Source: SG8-39 sp041558415 (lineage in GTDB: Bacteria; Pseudomonadota; Gammaproteobacteria; Burkholderiales; SG8-39). From it: a stretch of 37,379 nt of DNA. Made by a program: the position numbers and the translations under genes. The notes under the pieces were generated by a model. It worked only from the letters and a program-made list of their open reading frames with translations, searched no databases and was not told where the DNA came from. The DNA lies in NCBI GenBank assembly GCA_041558415.1, contig JBFFEY010000027.1:1-37379 (forward strand). Direction: 5' to 3'. This document shows positions 24,869-33,316 of the stretch, piece after piece (position 1 is the first letter of the stretch; the number at the start of each line of letters is the position of its first letter).

Positions 24869-27121
24869 ATGCGACGGCGAACGTTCCTGCTCTCCGCGCT
24901 CGGCGCCGCCGGCGCGCTGGTCGTCGGTTGGGGCCTGCTGCCACCGCGCAGCCGGCTCGGCGATGCGGCGCGGCTGCCGGCCATCGAGGGTCAGGTTGCG
25001 CTGAACGGCTGGCTGAAGATCGATGCCGATGGCGGCGCGAGCCTCGCCATGCCGCGCGCGGAGATGGGCCAGGGCGTGCACACCGCGCTGCCGATGCTGG
25101 TGGCCGAGGAACTCGACCTGCCGCTCGCGCGCCTGCGCATCGCGCCGGCGCCGTTCGACGCGATCTACGGCAACGTCGCCGGCGTGGTGGCGCTGCTGCC
25201 GCTGCATCCGCTGGAACGGGACGGCGCACTGGCGCGGGGCGCCGAGTGGCTCGGCGCCAAGGTCGGGCGCGAGCTGGGGATCATCCTCACCGGCAGCTCG
25301 ACCAGCGTCGCCGACGCCTGGGACGCGCTGCGCCTGGCAGGCGCGAGCGCGCGTGCCGCGCTGGTCGGCGCCGCCGCGCGCCGCTGGAACGTGCCGGCCG
25401 AGGCCTGCCGTACGCTCGAGGGACGCGTACTCCACGGCGCGACGCAGTCGGCGCATTACGGTGAGCTCGCGCGCGAGGCCGCCGAGCTCGCGCCACAACG
25501 CATCGTCCTCAAGCGGCCCGCCGACTGGCGCCTGATCGGCACGCCGGCGCCGCGCCTCGACGTTCCCGGCAAAGTGAACGGCAGCGCAGTATTCGGCATC
25601 GACCTCCGGCTGCCGCAGATGCTGCACGCCGCCGTGCGCATGTGCCCCGAGCTGGGCGGCGGGCTCGGCGCGCTCGAAACGCACGCCGCGCGCACCCTGC
25701 CCGGCGTGCGCGACGTGGTCGAACTGCCCGCTGCGGCCGGCGCCAGCGCCGGTTTCGCCGTGCTCGCCGACAGCTGGTGGCAGGCGGAACGCGCGGCGGC
25801 TGCGGTCGAGGCGCGCTGGACGCCGGGGCCGAACGCGGCGCTCGACGACCGCCGCGTCATGGCGCAGCTGCGCGCCGCGGTGGAGCAGGAAGGCGGTTTC
25901 ACCTTCCACCGGCGCGGCGACGTCGAGGCGGCCTTCGCCGCGGCGTCGCGCCGGCTGGAAGCCTGGTACCAGGCGCCCTACCTCGCGCACGCGCCGATGG
26001 AGCCCATGAACTGCACCGCCCGCGTGTCCGCCGAAGGCGTGGAGGTCTGGGCGCCGACGCAGGTGCCGAGCTTCGCGCGCAGCGCCGCGGCGCAGGCGGC
26101 CGGCGTGGCGGAGGACCGCGTCAGGCTGCACGTCACCCAGCTCGGCGGCGGCTTCGGCCGCAGGCTGGAAACCGACGTCATCGTGCAGGCGGTGCACGTC
26201 GCGCAGCGCAGCGGCGGCCGTCCGGTGAAGCTCGTCTGGTCGCGCGAGGAGGACATGACGCACGATTTCTACCGCCCGGCGCACGTCGCGCGTCTCGAGG
26301 CGGCGATCGACCGCGCAGGACGGCTCAGCGGCCTGCGGGCGCGCGTGGCGGGCGATCGCATCGCGCCGCGCTGGGGCGCGCGCGTCTACCCGCTGCTGTC
26401 GCTCGACCTGCCCGACCGCACCGCGGCCGACGGTCTCTACACCCTGCCCTACGGCATCGCCCACCAGCGCATGCAGCACGTCGCCACCGACATGGGCGTG
26501 CCGGTCGGCAACTGGCGCAGCGTCGGGTATTCGCACAACGCCTTCTTTGCCGAGTGCTTCATCGACGAGATCGCGCATGCCCTCGGCCAGGATCCGGTCG
26601 CCTTCCGCCTCGCGCAACTCGGCGCCGCACCGCGTTATGCCGCGGTGCTGAAGCACGCCGCCGAGCGCGCCGCCTGGGGCACGCCGCTCGCCGCCGGGCG
26701 CGCCCGCGGCGTCGCGCTGGTCGGTTCCTTCGGCTCGGTGGTCGCGCAGGTCGCCGAGGTCTCGCTCGACGACCACGGCAAGCCGCGCGTGCATCGCGTC
26801 GTGTGCGCGATCGACTGCGGCGTCGCGGTCAATCCGGGCATCGTCGCGCAGCAGATGGAAGGCGGCATCGTGTTCGGCCTGACCGCCGCGCTGCACGGCC
26901 GCATCGACATCCGCGCCGGCCGCGTGCAGCAGCGCAACTACCCCGACTATCCCCTGCTTGGCCTTGCCGCGACGCCCGAGATCGAGACGCACGTCGTGCC
27001 GAGCCGCGCCGCGCCGAGCGGTGTCGGCGAGCCCGGGGTGCCGCCGATCGCGCCCGCGGTGGCCAACGCCCTGTTCGCGCTCACCGGTAAACGGCTGCGA
27101 TCGCTGCCGTTCGATCGCTAG
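24869..27121 (+). CDS. Molybdenum hydroxylase large subunit, molybdopterin-binding (IorB-type)
   Basis: 750 residues. The N-terminus (MRRRTFLLSALGAAGALVVGWGLL) is a twin-arginine-like export signal with a long hydrophobic stretch. Molybdopterin-binding parts follow: MPRAEMGQGVHTALPMLVAEEL, YLAHAPMEPMNCTA, TQLGGGFGRRLETD, GNWRSVGYSHNAFFAECFIDE and the catalytic Glu in SGVGEPGVPPIAPAVANALF. This is the two-subunit (small + large) form without an FAD subunit. It is predicted to hydroxylate an N-heterocycle or oxidise an aldehyde in the periplasm. No XdhC-type maturation gene and no cytochrome partner are in the window. The substrate cannot be deduced. It is the last gene of the compact operon beginning at ETF-QO. 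Confidence 0.93.
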   Translation: MRRRTFLLSALGAAGALVVGWGLLPPRSRLGDAARLPAIEGQVALNGWLKIDADGGASLAMPRAEMGQGVHTALPMLVAEELDLPLARLRIAPAPFDAIYGNVAGVVALLPLHPLERDGALARGAEWLGAKVGRELGIILTGSSTSVADAWDALRLAGASARAALVGAAARRWNVPAEACRTLEGRVLHGATQSAHYGELAREAAELAPQRIVLKRPADWRLIGTPAPRLDVPGKVNGSAVFGIDLRLPQMLHAAVRMCPELGGGLGALETHAARTLPGVRDVVELPAAAGASAGFAVLADSWWQAERAAAAVEARWTPGPNAALDDRRVMAQLRAAVEQEGGFTFHRRGDVEAAFAAASRRLEAWYQAPYLAHAPMEPMNCTARVSAEGVEVWAPTQVPSFARSAAAQAAGVAEDRVRLHVTQLGGGFGRRLETDVIVQAVHVAQRSGGRPVKLVWSREEDMTHDFYRPAHVARLEAAIDRAGRLSGLRARVAGDRIAPRWGARVYPLLSLDLPDRTAADGLYTLPYGIAHQRMQHVATDMGVPVGNWRSVGYSHNAFFAECFIDEIAHALGQDPVAFRLAQLGAAPRYAAVLKHAAERAAWGTPLAAGRARGVALVGSFGSVVAQVAEVSLDDHGKPRVHRVVCAIDCGVAVNPGIVAQQMEGGIVFGLTAALHGRIDIRAGRVQQRNYPDYPLLGLAATPEIETHVVPSRAAPSGVGEPGVPPIAPAVANALFALTGKRLRSLPFDR

Positions 27122-27132
27122 GGGTCTCTTTA

Positions 27133-27220
27133 GGGGTCAGACCCCTGTGGATAACTTTGTAACGCGCACCACTTTAGAATTCGCACTTTAAATCGAAGTT
27201 ATCCACAGGGGTCTGACCCC
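27133..27220. repeat. Inverted repeat with two perfect DnaA-box sequences
   Basis: Two perfectly complementary 25-nt arms (27133-27157 and 27196-27220) enclose a 38-nt AT-richer spacer. Each arm holds the 13-nt palindrome GGGGTCAGACCCC (or its complement) followed by TGTGGATAA (27146-27154) or preceded by TTATCCACA (27199-27207), both matching the classic DnaA-box consensus. Single arms recur at 29167 and 37202. It lies between the large subunit stop and the aspartokinase start, so it may end one transcript and sit in the leader of the other. A REP/MITE-like dispersed element is the simplest reading. Confidence 0.85.
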
Positions 27221-27232
27221 GAATTTCCCCGA

Positions 27233-28552
27233 ATGTCCCGCATCGTCTGCAAGTTCGGCGGCTCGAGCCTCGCCGACGCCGCGCAGTTCAAGAAGGTTCG
27301 CGCAATCGTCGAGGCGGATGCACGCCGCCGGATCATCGTGCCGTCCGCGCCGGGCAAGCGCGACGCGAGCGACACCAAGATCACCGACCTGCTCTACCTC
27401 TGCCAGCACGGCGCCAGCGTCGGCACCGATCTTTCCGGCCCCTTCGGCCAGATCGTCGAGCGCTACGTCGAGATCGAAAGATCGCTCGGCCTCAAGCCCG
27501 CGATTGCGGCGCAGCTCGAAGCGCTGCATGAAGCGCTCGCGCGCGGCGTGACGCCGGCTTACGCCGCCTCGCGCGGCGAGCATTTCTGCGCGCGCCTGCT
27601 GGCGCAGTATCTCGATGCGGAGTTCGTCGAGCCCGCCGAGTGCATCATCATCGGCGCCAACGGCGTCGTCGACGCGCAGAGCTACCGCCTGCTCGGCGAG
27701 CGCCTCGCCGATCCGCAGCGCCGCTACGTCGTGCCGGGCTTCTACGGCCGCGACGCCGAAGGCCAGGTGCGGACGTTCTCGCGCGGCGGCTCCGACGTGA
27801 GCGGCGCGATCGCCGCGCGCGCTGCCGCTGCCGAGCTCTACGAGAACTGGACCGACGTCTCCGGCCTGCTGATGGCCGATCCGCGCATCGTCGAGCATCC
27901 GCGGCCGATGGCCGAAGTCACCTACGCCGAGATCCGCGAGCTCTCCTACATGGGCGCGTCCGTGCTGCACGACGAGGCGATGGCGCCGGTGCGCGAGGCG
28001 GGCATTCCGGTGTGCATCCGCAACACCAACGCGCCGGATCACCCCGGCACGCGCATCGTCAGCAAACTCTCGCCCGAGGTGGAAAAGAACACCCAGATCG
28101 CCGGCATCGCCGGCAAGACCAACTTCTCGATGATCACCATCGAGAAGAACCTCATGAACCGCGAGGTGGGCTTCGTCTTCCGCCTGCTCGGCGTGCTCGA
28201 GCATCACGGCATCTCCTTCGAGCACTGCCCCTCGAGCATCGACACCGTGAGCGTGGTGATGGAAGCCGAGGAGCTCGAGGGCAAGACCGAGCTGGTGATC
28301 GAGGAGATCCGCCGCACGCTGGAGCCCGACGACATCGACTTCGTGCCGAAGATCGCGCTGATCGCGATCGTCGGCGAAGGCATGGCGCACACCGTCGGCA
28401 TCGCCGCCAAGGTGTTCGGCGCGCTGGCCACGGCCGGCGTCAACGTGCGCCTCATCAACCAGGGCTCGTCCGAGCTCAACATCATCGTCGGCGTCGCGCC
28501 CGACGACTATCCGACCGCGGTGCGGGCGCTGTACAAGGCCTTTGTCGGATAG
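27233..28552 (+). CDS. Aspartate kinase (YclM-like, with tandem ACT domains)
   Basis: 439 residues. It phosphorylates L-aspartate, the first step to lysine, threonine and methionine. The kinase domain (1-290) has IVCKFGGSSLADAAQFKKV, VPSAPGKRD, the substrate-site stretch TFSRGGSDVSGAIAA, and TDVSGLLMADPRIV. The C-terminal third (about 300-439) is an ACT-ACT regulatory module (FSMITIEKNLMNREVGFVFRLLGVLEHHGISFEHCPSSIDTVSVV; VNVRLINQGSSELNIIVGV). It looks like the YclM/aspartokinase III type known best in Firmicutes rather than the shorter LysC (KYGGTS) that is the usual housekeeping enzyme of Betaproteobacteria, so it is likely a second aspartokinase. No Shine-Dalgarno is seen; the DnaA-box repeat ends 13 nt upstream of the ATG. 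Confidence 0.93.
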   Translation: MSRIVCKFGGSSLADAAQFKKVRAIVEADARRRIIVPSAPGKRDASDTKITDLLYLCQHGASVGTDLSGPFGQIVERYVEIERSLGLKPAIAAQLEALHEALARGVTPAYAASRGEHFCARLLAQYLDAEFVEPAECIIIGANGVVDAQSYRLLGERLADPQRRYVVPGFYGRDAEGQVRTFSRGGSDVSGAIAARAAAAELYENWTDVSGLLMADPRIVEHPRPMAEVTYAEIRELSYMGASVLHDEAMAPVREAGIPVCIRNTNAPDHPGTRIVSKLSPEVEKNTQIAGIAGKTNFSMITIEKNLMNREVGFVFRLLGVLEHHGISFEHCPSSIDTVSVVMEAEELEGKTELVIEEIRRTLEPDDIDFVPKIALIAIVGEGMAHTVGIAAKVFGALATAGVNVRLINQGSSELNIIVGVAPDDYPTAVRALYKAFVG

Positions 28553-28702
28553 GCGACGAAAGCGTCGCACTCAGCTAACGATTCCTGACGCGGTTCTCGG
28601 CCGCGGCTAACGACCTTTTACGACCCTCGCCCGCGAGCAGGAAGTATCTCGCAGGCGATTCGTCCCGCCTCGATAACGATACGCAGCGGGACAAATCAGC
28701 CA

Positions 28703-29155
28703 ATGCGCGGGTCCACCATGGAAACGGTTCACCGGGTAGTGCGGAACGGAAGGGGTTATCGCCGGAAACTCGGGATAACCTCCTGTGCCTGGCTGCTGGC
28801 CTGTCTGGCGATCGCACTGCCCGGCAGCTCACCAGGCAACCAGTCGTCGCAACCGAGCGCTGCCGCGCATGTCGCAGCATCAGCGCAACTGGGCGCCGAT
28901 TCGCTTTCTCCCCAGTGGGCGGCGGCCTTGCAGCCGGCCGAGCTGCGTGGCGCGGTACAAGAGTGCATCGTCGTCGCCCGGGAATTCGGCTACCGCAACG
29001 GTCAATGTGCCCATGCGTTCATTGAAGCCTGTTTGACGGGCAGCCCCAGTCGAGTCATGCAGGAGTACCAGGTAGACCGCACGAGAGGCATGGTCACCGC
29101 GTCGAGCTGTTCGAGCATGCCCGCGAGTTACCGCGCGGCATTCAATCGCTTCTAA
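28703..29155 (+). CDS. Small exported protein of unknown function
   Basis: 150 residues, or 145 if translation starts at Met6 (28718). The N-terminal part has a basic stretch (RRKLG) and a hydrophobic run (TSCAWLLACLAIALPG), consistent with an export signal. LLAC at 31-34 would satisfy a lipobox, but hydrophobic residues continue after it, so a lipoprotein is not certain. A Ser/Gln/Ala-rich linker leads to a compact C-terminal part (about 68-150). That part has four Cys, in VQECIVV, NGQCAHA, IEACLTG and ASSCSSM, which could form two disulfides in the periplasm. No family is recognised. It is transcribed toward the RhlE helicase and lies alone, 150 nt after the aspartokinase. Codon usage looks like that of a real gene but less GC-biased. 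Confidence 0.6.
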   Translation: MRGSTMETVHRVVRNGRGYRRKLGITSCAWLLACLAIALPGSSPGNQSSQPSAAAHVAASAQLGADSLSPQWAAALQPAELRGAVQECIVVAREFGYRNGQCAHAFIEACLTGSPSRVMQEYQVDRTRGMVTASSCSSMPASYRAAFNRF

Positions 29156-29166
29156 CGCACGACTTC

Positions 29167-29179
29167 GGGGTCAGACCCC
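29167..29179. repeat. Single GGGGTCAGACCCC palindrome in convergent gap
   Basis: The 13-nt palindrome found in the DnaA-box repeat occurs here without the box, inside the 27-nt gap between two convergent genes. It may serve as a shared transcription end, though no U-tract accompanies it. Confidence 0.7.
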
Positions 29180-29182
29180 AAA

Positions 29183-30622
<1,440 letters not shown>

Positions 30623-30988
30623 AAAAACTCCTCTGCACCGGCGCGCACAAAACGCGTCGGACTTATGCAAACGAACGGCTTGGGCCGTCGCTGTGGCGCT
30701 GCCAGCCGCGGCAAAGAGGCCGCAGAAGCGGTTCAGGCAGTCACCCGCGCGTTGATGAGAATCGGGAAGGTCTTGGAAGATCGACCGCGACGGCTCGGCG
30801 CCCCACCGCATGACGGGCGCCGGTTAGCTGGCGGAATTGTACGTGAAAACGCGCCGCGCGTCGCTCAATCTCGCATCGGAACCGCGGCATTGGCGATTTA
30901 TTGCCTGCCATTGATGCTTCGGCACATTCACTTGTTCCCGGCTAAGCGACCGTCCGCAACCGGCCAAGACCGGTCATCCCCAGCTTCG
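30623..30988. other. Intergenic region between RhlE start and SBP3 stop
   Basis: 366 nt. It must hold the helicase promoter. I see no clear -35/-10 pair. The part next to SBP3 has a short hairpin ACCGG(CCAAGA)CCGGT (about 30959-30974) near the SBP3 stop, a candidate transcript end. Nothing else is recognisable. Confidence 0.35.
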
Positions 30989-31996
30989 CTATTCGATCAC
31001 TTTATCTGCGCGCAAAAGCAGCGCCGGCGGGACAGTAATACCGAGCGCCTTAGCGGTCTTCAAATTGATGACGAGATGGAAAATCGTCGCGCGCCTGACG
31101 GGAACGTCGCCAGGACGCGCGCCGCCGAGGATCGCTGCTACTTGATCGGCGACGCTGACAAATCCCTCGGATATTCTCGAACCGTAGGAAATGAGACCGC
31201 CTACTTCGGCGAAAACGGGAAACGTGTATATCGCTGGTAGGCGCTGCTTCAGCGCGAAATCGGCAAGCTGCCCTCGCCCTGCGACCAAGGCCGCATCCGG
31301 GTTCACGAAAATTGCGTCCGGTTGCCATATCCCGACCGCCTTTAGGGCATTTGATACCTGCTCACTGCCTTCGTAGCTGAAGGGCCTCAGCGTAACTCCG
31401 AGCTGAGAAGCGGCGTCACGCGCCCGCATCCAATCAGTCGGAGTTTCCTGGGGATTAGACAAATAGGCGACCCGCGACGCACGTGGAATAAGTTCTTTGA
31501 GCAGCTCGAGCCGCTTAGCGATCAGTTCGCTGGACATGCAGGTCGAACCTGTTACGTTGCCTCCCGGGTGCGCGAGCTGAGTCACGTGCTCGGATGGATC
31601 GCAGGAGAAGAACACAAGGGGTGTTGTTTTGACCGCGTCCTGGACAATCCGGCTTGGCAGTGCACCAACTGTGAAAATCACATCGACCTTCCCGCGCACT
31701 AGCTCGAGGGCGAATGGCTTCAGCTCTGTGTATGCTCCGCTGCGCGGCTCGACAACGAGATTCTTCCCGCCCACGTAGCCAAGCTCGGCCATGCGCTGGA
31801 CAAATGCATGCAGCGGCCCCTTTATTGTCTTGTAGTCGAGAGGCGGAGCGTTTTGTGGCCGCGGTTTGCCGTAGTACAGCAAGCCCAGTCGATATACCTT
31901 CCCAGAGCTCTGCGCTTCGCTGTCTCGGGCGGTAACTGCCGCGAGCACAACGCTCAAGGCGATAAATGTTACGAGCCATACAGTCACGCGCTTCAT
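30989..31996 (-). CDS. Orphan ABC-type substrate-binding protein, SBP3
   Basis: 335 residues from the ATG at 31996, which has GAGGAG 8 nt upstream; a start 10 codons earlier lacks a ribosome site. The Sec signal is MKRVTVWLVTFIALSVVLAAVTARDSEA, lacking the RRRFL motif of the other three paralogues. Family marks: KVDVIFTVGALPSRIVQDAVKTTPLVF, HPGGNVTGSTCMS, RASRVAYLSNPQE and INLKTAKALGITVPPALLLRADKVIE. Periplasmic solute binding is predicted with unknown ligand. It lies 37 nt after SBP4 and is probably co-transcribed. It differs from SBP1/2/4 in signal type and leader, suggesting separate ancestry from the closely related trio. No permease or ATPase is nearby. Confidence 0.9.
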   Translation of the reverse strand: MKRVTVWLVTFIALSVVLAAVTARDSEAQSSGKVYRLGLLYYGKPRPQNAPPLDYKTIKGPLHAFVQRMAELGYVGGKNLVVEPRSGAYTELKPFALELVRGKVDVIFTVGALPSRIVQDAVKTTPLVFFSCDPSEHVTQLAHPGGNVTGSTCMSSELIAKRLELLKELIPRASRVAYLSNPQETPTDWMRARDAASQLGVTLRPFSYEGSEQVSNALKAVGIWQPDAIFVNPDAALVAGRGQLADFALKQRLPAIYTFPVFAEVGGLISYGSRISEGFVSVADQVAAILGGARPGDVPVRRATIFHLVINLKTAKALGITVPPALLLRADKVIE

Positions 31997-32033
31997 GTGC
32001 GATCTCCTCAGTATTTCGGGATGCACCTCCGTC

Positions 32034-33050
32034 TCATTCGATCACCCGGTCGGCGCGCAATAGGATCGAGGGCGGCATCGTGAGGCCGAGCGCCTTGGCA
32101 GTCTTGAGGTTGACGAAGAGGGTGAATTTCGTCGGCTGCTCGACGGGTAGATCGGCGGGGCTGGCCCCCTTCAGGATCTTCGCGACGTAACCGCCGGCAC
32201 GCCGGGACATATCCACGAAATCCTGCTCATAGCTCATCAAGCACCCCTCTTGCACCGAAAGTGCTAAGAAGCACATCGAGGGCAAACGACCGTCGAGAGC
32301 AAGTCGCGCGATCTGCTTGGCGTGAAAGTTGAACACGCGAGCTTCCTGCACCAGCAGCGAATCCGCATCCGCGGCTTTCATTGCAGCGAAGGCGCCCTCG
32401 ATCTGATTTGGGGCCTCCACTTCGAAGAAGTCGACCCGTATCCCAAGGGACTGCGCTGCGGCTTGCAGATCATGCTGCATTTGCTCAACCAGACCATGGC
32501 TACCATACATAAGTACGGCGACGCGCCGCACAGTAGGAACCGCGGCTTTCAATAGTTCGAGCCGCTTCGTGTTGATCTCGAGACCCTGATTGGACACCCC
32601 TGTGACGTTTCCACCGGGGCGAGCAAGGCTTTGAACCATTCCGCTGGCCACCGGATCGGTGATTCCGGCGAAGACCACGGGCAAGCTCTTCGTTGCCTTG
32701 GCTGCCGCGCCACCCGCATGGCAGCATCCGAAGATCACTTCGGGTTTTTGCGCGACCAACTCGCGCGCGAGGCCGGGCAATCGCTCGAAATCTCGATCTG
32801 CGAACCGGTACTCGATGGTCAGGTTCTCGCCGACCACGAAACCTTGCTCGGCGAGGCCGCGCAGAAACGCCTGATGGTAGGGCGAAGGGTACTCGCGCTT
32901 TGCAAAATCGCCGCCACCCGAGAGGAAGCCGATTCGGTGCAACCCGCGTGGCGGCTGCTGCCCGAAGACGGCGTGTGGATGGCCGGCTGCGACCATCGCA
33001 AGTACCACGGCCGCGGCACCCAGGAAGCGGCGACGTTCGATCAGGCTCAC
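32034..33050 (-). CDS. Orphan ABC-type substrate-binding protein, SBP4
   Basis: 338 residues from a GTG at 33050 with GAAGGAGGG just upstream. The signal MSLIERRRFLGAAAVVLAMVAAGHPHAVFG has an RRRFL twin-arginine-like motif and begins exactly as SBP2 does. The core reads HRIGFLSGG, QKPEVIFGCCHAGGAAAKATKSLPVVFAG, RPGGNVTGVSNQG and ends VNLKTAKALGLTMPPSILLRADRVIE. An unusual Cys pair (GCCH) lies in the ligand-side loop where relatives usually have small polar residues. It is first of the SBP4-SBP3 pair. Its leader matches those of SBP1 and SBP2. Ligand unknown; no transport partner in the window. Confidence 0.9.
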   Translation of the reverse strand: MSLIERRRFLGAAAVVLAMVAAGHPHAVFGQQPPRGLHRIGFLSGGGDFAKREYPSPYHQAFLRGLAEQGFVVGENLTIEYRFADRDFERLPGLARELVAQKPEVIFGCCHAGGAAAKATKSLPVVFAGITDPVASGMVQSLARPGGNVTGVSNQGLEINTKRLELLKAAVPTVRRVAVLMYGSHGLVEQMQHDLQAAAQSLGIRVDFFEVEAPNQIEGAFAAMKAADADSLLVQEARVFNFHAKQIARLALDGRLPSMCFLALSVQEGCLMSYEQDFVDMSRRAGGYVAKILKGASPADLPVEQPTKFTLFVNLKTAKALGLTMPPSILLRADRVIE

Positions 33051-33132
33051 GTGTCCCTCCTTCGGGCTGAGCCTCAGTCGAAGATCAAAAGACGCTAGCG
33101 GTTTGGAAAGATTCAGTATTGACGCGGATCAG
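33051..33132 (-). promoter_or_regulatory. Conserved upstream leader of SBP4
   Basis: In the gene's direction it contains TCAATAC at 66 nt from the start (complement of 33116-33122) within CTGATCCGCGTCAATAC, differing at one base from the SBP2 leader at the same distance. GGCTCAGCCC lies 14 nt from the start. See the SBP1 leader. Confidence 0.45.
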
Positions 33133-33316
33133 CCTTCGACGCTTCCGAACCGCCAATCGGCGCCGTTTCGACCGACCGCTACGGGTCGTTACCGGCCGTT
33201 CAGGGCAGGGCGACGCCGAAAAGGACATGACGCGTCTGACGTGCCATGCTGGTCTTTCGCCCGCGCACCACGCCGCGCGCCGAGGATCCGTCGGGATAGA
33301 AGCTGCCTGACGCCTC

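Noticed and set aside
24773..26992. Long minus-strand frame opposite the molybdenum hydroxylase
   Set aside because: Antisense shadow; the plus strand has complete cofactor-binding motifs.
27133..27220. Replication origin, because of the two DnaA boxes
   Set aside because: Only two boxes, in a repeat whose arms recur elsewhere; no AT-rich unwinding region, no dnaA, dnaN or gidA genes nearby.
30623..30811. N-terminal extension of the RhlE helicase
   Set aside because: No homology and no ribosome site; the TTG at 30622 has AGGAG at the right distance.
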